From Georgenia sp. TF02-10 (lineage in GTDB: Bacteria; Actinomycetota; Actinomycetes; Actinomycetales; Actinomycetaceae), in NCBI RefSeq assembly GCF_022759505.1, contig NZ_CP094289.1, positions 3,844,001 through 3,908,000 of the forward strand: a DNA stretch of 64,000 nucleotides, written 5' to 3'. A program made the position numbers and the translations under genes. A model generated the notes under the pieces. The model made no database searches. It was not told the DNA's origin and worked only from the letters and a program-made list of their open reading frames with translations. Shown in pieces: positions 14,882-21,899 of this stretch. Within the stretch, counting starts at the first letter, position 1. The number at the start of each line of letters is the position of its first letter.

Positions 14882-15925
14882 ATGGACCTGGACGAGGCGC
14901 GGGAGACCAAGAACCGGCTCGCGCGGACTGCCGCGGAGCGGGCCGGCACCTTCGCCCAGGCGAGCGGCCGGCCGCGGCCGCCGGTCGCCCTGGGGCTGGT
15001 GCCGGGGGCGGACGGCGGCTACGGCATCGCGGTGCGCTACCGGACGCCGACCGGTGAAGCGCTGGCCCATCAGGTTGCCGACGAGGTGGGCGAGGCGGCG
15101 GACGTGCGGTGGACCGGACGCGTTCGGGCCCTGCAGGTTGGGGCGGGCTCGGGCGGGGTGGGCCCGGGCGGGGCGGGCCCGGGCGGACCGGGCCCGGGCG
15201 GGGCGGGCCCGGGCACGCCCGACCCGGGCGGCGTCCCCGACGCCGTCGGCGAGACCGGCCGCGTCCGGCCGCTGCGGCCCGGCGTCTCGGTCGCGCACGT
15301 CGCGGTCAGCGCCGGCACCCTCGGCGCGTTCGTCCGGGTCGACGGCGCCCTGCACGCCCTGTCGAACTACCACGTCCTGGTCGGGTCGCCGTCGGCGGCC
15401 ATCGGCGACCCGGTGCTCCAGCCGGGACCGGCCGACGGCGGGCAGGACCCCGCGGACCGGATCGGCACCCTGGCCGGCTTCGTCCCGCTCCAGCCGGGCG
15501 CCGACGGCCTGGTCGACGCCGCGGTGGCCGCGCTGGCCGACGAGGCGGTCGACCTGGACTACCCGGTCGGCCGGGTCACGACCACGGCGGCGGTCGTCGG
15601 CGCGGAGGAGGTCGCCAAGGTGGGCCGGACCACCGGGCTGACCCACGGCCGGGTCACCGCGATCGAGCTGGACGACGTCGTCGTCGAGTACGGCGAGGAC
15701 CTCGGCGAGCTGCGCTTCGACGACCAGATCGAGGTGCAGTCGGTCGGTGCCGGGCCCTTCTCCCGCGGCGGCGACAGCGGCTCGCTCGTCTACCGCGCGG
15801 ACGGGGTCGCCGTCGGGCTGCTCTTTGCCGGCAGCGAGACCGGCGGCGACAATGGCACCGGGCTGACCTACCTCAACCCGATCGGCACGGTGCTGGACGC
15901 CCTGGCGGCCGAGCTGGCGCGCTGA
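14882..15925 (+). CDS. Chymotrypsin-fold serine protease with N-terminal accessory domain
   Basis: A 347-residue protein with three parts. Residues 1-80 form a small domain resembling the separate protein encoded next (16008-16226). Residues 82-110 are a Gly/Pro-rich, collagen-like linker of repeated GPGGAG units. The rest is a trypsin-like domain with His164 in LSNYHVLV, Asp212 in GLVDAAVAAL and Ser299 in GGDSGSLV, so the triad is intact. No signal peptide is visible, so the protein is either cytosolic or exported by another route. ATG 14882 follows GGGAGG with a slightly long spacer. The N-terminal domain could be an inhibitory or chaperoning propeptide; this is inference. Confidence 0.8.
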   Translation: MDLDEARETKNRLARTAAERAGTFAQASGRPRPPVALGLVPGADGGYGIAVRYRTPTGEALAHQVADEVGEAADVRWTGRVRALQVGAGSGGVGPGGAGPGGPGPGGAGPGTPDPGGVPDAVGETGRVRPLRPGVSVAHVAVSAGTLGAFVRVDGALHALSNYHVLVGSPSAAIGDPVLQPGPADGGQDPADRIGTLAGFVPLQPGADGLVDAAVAALADEAVDLDYPVGRVTTTAAVVGAEEVAKVGRTTGLTHGRVTAIELDDVVVEYGEDLGELRFDDQIEVQSVGAGPFSRGGDSGSLVYRADGVAVGLLFAGSETGGDNGTGLTYLNPIGTVLDALAAELAR

Positions 15926-16007
15926 CCGGCCGGTGCTGGCGGGCTTACCGGCCCGAGGTGACGGGCAGAACGGCCGGCTGACCGGCCGGTGCTGGAGCGG
16001 AGGAGCG

Positions 16008-16226
16008 ATGGCTGACCTGGGTGCGGCGCGGACGGCGAAGGCGCGCCTGAGGGTCGCGCTGGCCGGGCGCGACGGCGTCCGCGGCGTCGGGATCGCCCGC
16101 ACCGAGGAGGGCTACCGGCTGCAGGTGAACGTGCGTCGGGAGGACGACCGGACGGGCGTGCCGGCCGAGGTCGACGGCGTGCCGGTGACGGTGCGGGTCA
16201 CCGGCACGATCCGCGCCGGCGGCTGA
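16008..16226 (+). CDS. Small protein resembling the protease N-terminal domain
   Basis: A 72-residue protein with ATG 16008 after GGAGGAG. Its segments RGVGIARTEEGYRLQVNVRR and VDGVPVTVRVTGTIRAG follow the same order as the N-terminal domain of the upstream protease (ALGLVPGADGGYGIAVRYRT and ADVRWTGRVRAL): a short beta-strand pair, a charged loop, and a closing strand. It lies about 80 bases after that gene and is co-oriented, so co-expression is likely. A 19-base direct repeat (15921-15939 and 15977-15995) occupies the gap. It may inhibit or help fold the protease; no function is proven. Confidence 0.65.
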   Translation: MADLGAARTAKARLRVALAGRDGVRGVGIARTEEGYRLQVNVRREDDRTGVPAEVDGVPVTVRVTGTIRAGG

Positions 16227-16231
16227 GCGAC

Positions 16232-16272
16232 GGGCTCGGGTGCCGGCGCCGTCCGCGCCGGCGCCCGAGCCC
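16232..16272. terminator. Bidirectional hairpin terminator
   Basis: Bases 16232-16249 pair with 16255-16272 with one mismatch around a five-base loop. The hairpin lies exactly between the small + gene ending at 16226 and the PTS gene ending at 16278 on the minus strand. Confidence 0.7.
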
Positions 16273-16277
16273 GCGGC

Positions 16278-18437
16278 TCACGCGTCCACGCCGCCGAGCA
16301 GGGCCTGCACCTCCTCGGCCGACGTCGCGGCCCGGAGCCGGGCGACCTGGTCGGGGTCGGTGAAGATCTCGGCGACCTTGCCGAGCACCTGCAGGTGGTC
16401 GTTGCCCGCGCCGGCGATGCCGATGACGAACTCGGCCGGCCTCCCGTTCCAGTCGATCCCGCCGGGGTAGCGGACGAAGGAGATCGCGGTGCGCCGGATC
16501 TGGTCCTTCGCCTCGTTGGTGCCGTGCGGGATGGCCAGGCCGTTGCCCATGTGGGTGGAGACCGACCGCTCCCGCTCGTGCATGGCCTGCACGTAGGACT
16601 CCGGCACCGCGCCGGCCGCGACGAGCAGCCGGCCCGCCTCGGTGATGGCCTCGTCCCGGGCGGTGGCCGTGCCGTCGAGGACGACCGACTCCGGCGCGAG
16701 CAGGCTCCCTGCCGGTGCCGTCGCGGTCGCCGCACCAGCCGTGCCCGACGCCCGGGCGACGTCGGCCGCGGCGCGGGCCGTGTCGTCCCCGCCAGCCGCC
16801 GGAGCCGTGCCCGGCCCGCCAGCCGCCGGAGCAACACCCGCCCCACCGGCAGCCGCGGCGACGCCGGCCGCGGCCGGCACCCGGTCGCCGTCGGCGGCAC
16901 CGTCCCCGCCCGAGCCCCGCTCCGCCTCGGCCTTGAGCAGCTCGACGATCTCGTCGTAGCGCGGGCTGTCCATGAAGTTCTCGACCGAGACGTGGACCGC
17001 GGACGGGGTGCGCTGCCGGGCGCGCTCGGTGAGGTCCTGGTGGGTGACCACCAGGTCGGCGTCGTCCTTGAGGTTGGAGATCGCCCGGTTGACCACCGTG
17101 ACGTCGGCGAAGCCGGCGTCCCGGATCTTCCGCCGCAGCACCGAGGCGCCCATGGCCGAGGAGCCCATGCCGGCGTCGCAGGCGAACACGATCGAGTCGA
17201 TCGGACGCGTGCGGGTGGCCGTGGCGGTCCCGCCGTCGCCCACCAGGGCCGACGCGACCGAGGAGCGCTTGCCCTTCATCCGCTCCATGTCCGCGGTGGC
17301 GCCGGCGAGGTCGTCCGAGCCGGACCTGTCGAGCTTGAGCAGGGCGGCGGCCACCGCGAAGGTCACCGCCGCGGCGAGGAGCACCGACAGGATGACGCCG
17401 AGCAGGCTGGAGACCGGGGCCTGGAGCAGGACCGCGATGATCGAGCCGGGGGCCGCCGGGGCCCGCAGCCCGGAGCCGAAGATGAGGTTCGTCGCCACCC
17501 CGGCGATACCGCCGGCGATGACCGCGAGGATGAGCTTCGGCTTCATCAGCACGTACGGGAAGTAGATCTCGTGGATGCCGCCGACGAACTGGATGAGCGC
17601 GGCGCCGGGGGCGGAGGCCTTGGCCTGCCCCGCGCCGAAGACCATGAACGCCAGCAGCAGGCCGAGACCGGGCCCGGGGTTCGCCTCGATCAGGAAGAGG
17701 ATCGACTGCCCGTCCGCGGCGGCCTCGGCGGTGCCGAGCGGGGTGAAGACGCCGTGGTTGATCGCGTTGTTGAGGAAGAGGATCTTCGCCGGCTCGACGA
17801 GGACGGAGGTCAGCGGGAGCAGGCTGTGCGCGACCAGGAAGTCGACGACGCTCTCGGCCGCCGTCGAGAACGCCGCGACGAACGGGCCGGCCACCAGGAA
17901 GCCGACGATGGCCAGGAGCATGCCCCAGATGCCGGCCGAGAAGTTGTTGACGAGCATCTCGAAGCCGGGCCGGATCCGGTCCGTCCACAGGGCGTCCAGC
18001 CGCTTCATCGACCAGCCGCCGAGCGGGCCCATGACCATCGCGCCGAGGAACATCGGCACGTCGGCGCCGGTGATCGCGCCCATGGTGGCGATGGCTCCCA
18101 CGACGCCGCCGCGGACGGTGTCGTCGTACATCATCCGGCCGCCGGTGTAGCCGATGAGGAGCGGGAGCAGGTACTTGATCATCGGGTCGACGATCCCGGT
18201 GCCCTCGGCGCCGGCGCCCCAGGCGCCGAGGTGCTCGACGAAGCCGTAGCCGCCCTCGTAGCCGAAGAGCCCGCCGACGAGGGTGATCCACCCGGCCTCG
18301 ATGAACAGGGCGGTGATCAGGCCCCAGGCGATGAATGCTGCGATGTTGGGCAGCACCATGTTCGACAGCGCGGTGCCGAACTTCTGGACGGCGACGCGCG
18401 CGCCTGACCGGGGCCGCGCGTCGGTGGGTGCGGTCAT
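16278..18437 (-). CDS. PTS polyol (mannitol-type) permease, fused EIICBA
   Basis: A 719-residue fusion that takes up and phosphorylates a polyol. The membrane EIIC domain covers about residues 1-390 (FGTALSNMVLPNIAAFIAWG, NNAINHGVFTPLG, FVGGIHEIYFPYVLMKP). EIIB carries the phospho-cysteine Cys420 in FACDAGMGSS. An Ala/Gly/Pro-rich linker of about 60 residues follows. EIIA carries His638 in MGNGLAIPHGT. Overall it resembles MtlA of the mannitol group, but the neighbour is a zinc medium-chain dehydrogenase rather than the usual long-chain MtlD, so the sugar may be another alditol. ATG 18437 follows GAGGAGGAG. Divergent from the dehydrogenase across a short regulatory gap. Confidence 0.88.
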   Translation of the reverse strand: MTAPTDARPRSGARVAVQKFGTALSNMVLPNIAAFIAWGLITALFIEAGWITLVGGLFGYEGGYGFVEHLGAWGAGAEGTGIVDPMIKYLLPLLIGYTGGRMMYDDTVRGGVVGAIATMGAITGADVPMFLGAMVMGPLGGWSMKRLDALWTDRIRPGFEMLVNNFSAGIWGMLLAIVGFLVAGPFVAAFSTAAESVVDFLVAHSLLPLTSVLVEPAKILFLNNAINHGVFTPLGTAEAAADGQSILFLIEANPGPGLGLLLAFMVFGAGQAKASAPGAALIQFVGGIHEIYFPYVLMKPKLILAVIAGGIAGVATNLIFGSGLRAPAAPGSIIAVLLQAPVSSLLGVILSVLLAAAVTFAVAAALLKLDRSGSDDLAGATADMERMKGKRSSVASALVGDGGTATATRTRPIDSIVFACDAGMGSSAMGASVLRRKIRDAGFADVTVVNRAISNLKDDADLVVTHQDLTERARQRTPSAVHVSVENFMDSPRYDEIVELLKAEAERGSGGDGAADGDRVPAAAGVAAAAGGAGVAPAAGGPGTAPAAGGDDTARAAADVARASGTAGAATATAPAGSLLAPESVVLDGTATARDEAITEAGRLLVAAGAVPESYVQAMHERERSVSTHMGNGLAIPHGTNEAKDQIRRTAISFVRYPGGIDWNGRPAEFVIGIAGAGNDHLQVLGKVAEIFTDPDQVARLRAATSAEEVQALLGGVDA

Positions 18438-18455
18438 CTTCTCCTCCTCGAGATC

Positions 18456-18584
18456 TGTGGCTCCAACGCCACACGCTGGCGCCACTAGACCACTCATCCG
18501 GGCACGGTGTCAAGAAGAACCACCTTTTGCCGTGCCCGAACGTGTGGCTATGCTGGCCGGAGTGGCGTCCGCAGTGAACGCCAC
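18456..18584. promoter_or_regulatory. Divergent promoter region with paired GTGGC/GCCAC elements
   Basis: Two inverted repeats share the same half-site: TGTGGC-N6-GCCACA at 18456-18473, close to the PTS start, and GTGGCG-N11-CGCCAC at 18562-18584, close to the dehydrogenase start. A TGGCGCCA palindrome lies at 18477-18484. They are candidate operators for the DeoR regulator downstream, or for a global regulator. Confidence 0.45.
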
Positions 18585-18606
18585 CACAACGACTGTGGGA
18601 GGACCG

Positions 18607-19665
18607 ATGAAGGCCCTGCGCTTCTACGCGCCGGAGGACGTACGCCTCGAGGACCAGCCCGAGCCCAGCTGCGGCCCGGACGAGGTGAAGATCAGGGTGC
18701 GCAACTGCTCCACGTGCGGCACCGACGTCAAGATCTTCCACAACGGCCACCAGAACCTGAGCCCGCCGCGGACGATCGGGCACGAGATCGCCGGCGAGAT
18801 CGTCGAGGTCGGAGCCGACGTCGCCGCCACCTACGGCCAGGACTGGCACGTGGGGGACCGGGTCCAGGTCATCGCCGCCGTCCCGTGCGGGAAGTGCCAC
18901 GAGTGCCGCAAGGGCTGGATGGCGGTGTGCGAGAACCAGACCTCGGTCGGCTACCAGTACGAGGGCGGCTTCGCCGAGTACATGGTCGTGCCCCGGCAGG
19001 TGCTGCAGGTCGGCGGGCTGAACCGGGTCCCGGAGAACGTGGGCTTCGACGAGGCCTCGGCGGCCGAGCCGCTGGCCTGCGCGATCAACGCCCAGGAGCT
19101 GCTGGGCATCGAGCCGGGGGACATCGTCGTCGTCTTCGGCGCCGGCCCGATCGGCTGCATGCACATCCGGCTCGCCCGCGGGGTCCACCAGGCCGGCCAG
19201 GTCTACCTCGTCGACGTCAACGCCGACCGGCTGGCGATGTCGGCCGAGGTCGCCGCGCCCGACGAGGCGATCGACGCCTCGCGGACCGACGTCGTCGAGC
19301 GCGTCAAGGAGCTGACCGGCGGCCGCGGCGCGGACGTCATCATCACCGCCACCGCCGCCAAGGTCGCCCAGGAGCAGGCCGTCGCCATGGCCGCCCGCAA
19401 CGGGCGGATCTCCTTCTTCGGCGGGCTGCCGAAGACCGACCCGGTCATCCAGCTCGACTCCAACGTCGTGCACTACCGCCAGCTGCACATCCACGGCGCC
19501 AACGGGTCCGCCCCCGAGCACAACCGGCGGGCGCTGGAGTACATCTCCACCGGTCAGGTGCCGGTCAAGGACCTGATCACCAACCACGTCCCGCTCGAGG
19601 ACGTGCTCAGCGCCTTTGACATCGTCCGCTCCGGCCGCGGCATCAAGGTGACCGTCGAGCCCTGA
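18607..19665 (+). CDS. Zinc-dependent medium-chain polyol dehydrogenase
   Basis: A 352-residue alcohol dehydrogenase of the medium-chain family. Catalytic zinc ligands appear in CSTCGTD and GHEIAGE. The structural-zinc lobe is CGKCHECRKGWMAVC. The Rossmann fold begins VVVFGAGPIGCMHIRLA, with an acidic residue after the second strand (VDVN) that suggests NAD+ preference. Its divergent PTS partner delivers a phosphorylated alditol, so it may be a polyol-phosphate dehydrogenase, similar in principle to arabitol-phosphate dehydrogenases; that is inference. ATG 18607 follows GGGAGGA. A hairpin terminator follows the stop. Confidence 0.85.
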   Translation: MKALRFYAPEDVRLEDQPEPSCGPDEVKIRVRNCSTCGTDVKIFHNGHQNLSPPRTIGHEIAGEIVEVGADVAATYGQDWHVGDRVQVIAAVPCGKCHECRKGWMAVCENQTSVGYQYEGGFAEYMVVPRQVLQVGGLNRVPENVGFDEASAAEPLACAINAQELLGIEPGDIVVVFGAGPIGCMHIRLARGVHQAGQVYLVDVNADRLAMSAEVAAPDEAIDASRTDVVERVKELTGGRGADVIITATAAKVAQEQAVAMAARNGRISFFGGLPKTDPVIQLDSNVVHYRQLHIHGANGSAPEHNRRALEYISTGQVPVKDLITNHVPLEDVLSAFDIVRSGRGIKVTVEP

Positions 19666-19672
19666 CCGACTC

Positions 19673-19705
19673 GCGGGCCGCCGCCGGAGCCCGACGGCGG
19701 CCCGC
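19673..19705 (+). terminator. Hairpin terminator after the dehydrogenase
   Basis: Eleven-base perfect arms at 19673-19683 and 19695-19705 enclose an eleven-base loop, starting eight bases after the stop codon. Confidence 0.65.
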
Positions 19706-19803
19706 ACGGCTGGGCGCCGAGGACGGCCCGTACCATCGCCCCGGACGGTCGGGCCCCGACGTCGGCGGTGCGGCGGCGCCCCCGGGGCCCCGAGGGGAGC
19801 AGG

Positions 19804-20571
19804 GTGTACGCAGAGGAGCGGCAGCAGGCCACGGCCCAGCTCGTGATCGCGCGCGGGCGGGTCTCCGTCGCCGAGCTCGCCGAGGAGTTCGCGGTGACCA
19901 CCGAGACGGTGCGCCGCGACCTGAGCGTGCTCGAGCGGATGCGCGTGCTGCGCCGGGTCCACGGCGGCGCGGTCCGGGCCGGGTCGGTGCCGGTGGTGGA
20001 GAGCGGCCTGGACGAGCGCGACGTCGCCCAGGCGCGGGAGAAGGAGCGGATCGCGGTGGCGGCGCGGCGGTTCCTGCCCGGGGCGGGGGGCACCGTGATC
20101 CTCGACGCGGGGAGCACCACCGCGCGGCTGGCCGACCTCCTGCCCCGCGACACCCGGCTCATCGCCTTCACCCACGGCGTGCCGATCGCCGCCCGCCTGG
20201 CCGCCGTCGCCGGCGTCGACCTGCACCTCCTGCCCGGCCGGGTGCGCACCACCACCCAGGCGGCGGTCGGCGCGACGACCGTCCAGGCGCTCGAGCGGCT
20301 GCGGGTGGACGTCGCCTTCGTCGGCACGAACGGCCTCACCCTCGAGCGTGGGCTGTCCACCCCGGACCCGGAGGAGGCGGCGGTCAAGACCGCCGTGGTG
20401 CGGGCGGCCCGGCGGGTGGTCGTCCTGGCCGACGCCACCAAGTTCGGGCTCGACGCCACCGTGACCTTCGCCCCGCTGTCCGACGTCGACGTGGTGGTCA
20501 CCGACGCCGAGAGCCCAGCCGTCCCGCGCGACGCCCTCGCCGAGGCCGGGATCGACGTCGTGCTGGCCTGA
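19804..20571 (+). CDS. DeoR-family transcriptional regulator
   Basis: A 255-residue repressor. The N-terminal winged helix has the DeoR signature (RVSVAELAEEFAVTTETVRR, then LRRVHGGAVR). The C-terminal DeoRC sugar-phosphate sensor domain has VILDAGSTTARLADLL, VAFVGTNGL and VLADATKFG. Proteins of this type usually respond to phosphorylated sugars, which fits the PTS and dehydrogenase beside it. GTG 19804 follows GGGGAGC; an earlier in-frame start at 19768 has no ribosome site. Confidence 0.9.
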   Translation: MYAEERQQATAQLVIARGRVSVAELAEEFAVTTETVRRDLSVLERMRVLRRVHGGAVRAGSVPVVESGLDERDVAQAREKERIAVAARRFLPGAGGTVILDAGSTTARLADLLPRDTRLIAFTHGVPIAARLAAVAGVDLHLLPGRVRTTTQAAVGATTVQALERLRVDVAFVGTNGLTLERGLSTPDPEEAAVKTAVVRAARRVVVLADATKFGLDATVTFAPLSDVDVVVTDAESPAVPRDALAEAGIDVVLA

Positions 20572-20592
20572 TCCCCCGGCGCCGGTCAGGCC
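20565..20592. terminator. Hairpin spanning the ends of convergent genes
   Basis: GGCCTGA at 20565-20571 pairs with TCAGGCC at 20586-20592; an inner CCGGCGCCGG can also pair. The stop codons of the DeoR and ThiQ genes form the two arms. Confidence 0.45.
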
Positions 20593-21899
20593 GGGACGAC
20601 GACGGCGCCTGCCGGGTCCAGGCGGACCTGGACGGTCTCCCCCAGCTCGGTGCCGGGCGGCGCGACGGCGGTCGCCCGCTGCCCGCCGGGCAGGCGCACG
20701 TCGGCCTCGACCCGCCCGCGGACGAACCGGGTGGCGAGCACCGGCACCTCGACGTCGTCGGCCCCGACCCAGGCCTCGCCGACGACGGCGGACAGGGCGG
20801 CCGGGCCGACGCCGACCACCACGCCGCCCGGGCCCCCGGTGTTGCTGCCGACCGGGAGCCCGTCCGGTCCGGCAGCACGCCCCAGCAACCCGTCGGGCAG
20901 CGGCACCGGGCCGAGCTCGGTGCGGGCGGTGCCGGCCACCACGGCGGCGGGCAGGAAGGGCCCGTAGCCGAGGAAGGCGGCGACGTCCCGGCTGACCGGG
21001 CGGCGCCACAGCCGGGTCGGGGTGTCCACCTGGGCCAGCCGCCCGTCGGCCATGACGGCCACCCGGTCCGCCACGGTGAAGGCCTCGTCGTGGTCGTGGG
21101 TGACGTACAGCGCGGTGGTGCCGGTGGCGCGCAGGATGTCCCGCAGCTCCCCGGTCAGGCGCTCCCGCAGGCCGCGGTCGAGGGCGGAGAGCGGCTCATC
21201 CAGGAGCAGCAGCTGCGGGGCGGGCGCCAGCGCGCGAGCGAGGGCGACGCGCTGCGCCTGCCCGCCGGACAGGGTCGGCACGGTGCGGCCGGCGTACCCG
21301 GTCAGGCCGACGAGGTCGAGTAGCTCGGCCACCCGGCGGCGGCGCTGCGCCCGCGGCAGGTGCGCCAGCCCGTAGCCGACGTTGCCGGCCACCGTGCGGT
21401 GCGGGAAGAGCTGGCCGTCCTGGAACATCAGCCCGAAGCCGCGGCGGTGCACGGGGGTGGTGGTCACGTCCGCACCAGCCCAGGCGACCGTCCCGGCGGC
21501 GACGGGCTCCAGCCCGGCGACCGCGCGCAGCAGGGAGGACTTGCCCGACCCGGACGGCCCGAGCAGCGCGAGCACCTCCCCAGGGGCGACGTCCAGGTCC
21601 ACCCCGGCCACCGCCGTCGTCTCGCCGCCGGCGCCGGGGTAGCGCACGACGACGCCGCGCAGCACCAGGCCGTCGGCGGACGCCGGGGCGGGGTCGGGCC
21701 GGGCGGCGCCGGGCCGGCCGGGGTGAGGCCGGCCGGCGGATCCGCCGCGGTCGAGGCGGCCGGGGGCGGATCCGCCGCGGTCGGGCCGGTCGGCGCCGGG
21801 GCGGTTCGGATCGGCTCGGTCAGGCTCCTGCCGGCCGGCGTCCGGGCGGTCCGCGTCGGCCGGGCGGGCCGGGGTCGGGACGGGCTCGTGCCTCACCAT
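20586..21899 (-). CDS. thiQ: Thiamine ABC transporter ATP-binding protein
   Basis: A 437-residue ATPase powering thiamine uptake. Walker A is GPSGSGKSS, the Q-loop is MFQDGQLFPH, the ABC signature is LSGGQAQRVALARAL, Walker B is LLLLDEPLSALD, and the switch is VTHDHDEAF. A C-terminal TOBE-like part follows. The first 95 residues are an unusual Arg/Pro/Asp/Gly-rich stretch that includes a duplicated 19-base DNA segment (21735-21753, 21765-21783). The true start could lie after it, near the VVVRYPG strand, but ATG 21899 overlaps the permease stop by seven bases, as expected in this operon. Confidence 0.85.
   Translation of the reverse strand: MVRHEPVPTPARPADADRPDAGRQEPDRADPNRPGADRPDRGGSAPGRLDRGGSAGRPHPGRPGAARPDPAPASADGLVLRGVVVRYPGAGGETTAVAGVDLDVAPGEVLALLGPSGSGKSSLLRAVAGLEPVAAGTVAWAGADVTTTPVHRRGFGLMFQDGQLFPHRTVAGNVGYGLAHLPRAQRRRRVAELLDLVGLTGYAGRTVPTLSGGQAQRVALARALAPAPQLLLLDEPLSALDRGLRERLTGELRDILRATGTTALYVTHDHDEAFTVADRVAVMADGRLAQVDTPTRLWRRPVSRDVAAFLGYGPFLPAAVVAGTARTELGPVPLPDGLLGRAAGPDGLPVGSNTGGPGGVVVGVGPAALSAVVGEAWVGADDVEVPVLATRFVRGRVEADVRLPGGQRATAVAPPGTELGETVQVRLDPAGAVVVPA

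Noticed and set aside
16278-18437. A firm mtlA name for the PTS gene
   Set aside because: The domain layout fits, but the zinc dehydrogenase neighbour makes mannitol specificity uncertain, so no symbol was given.
16198-21009. A minus-strand open frame of over 1600 codons
   Set aside because: It crosses several unrelated genes out of frame and has no recognisable domain. It is a shadow caused by very high GC content.
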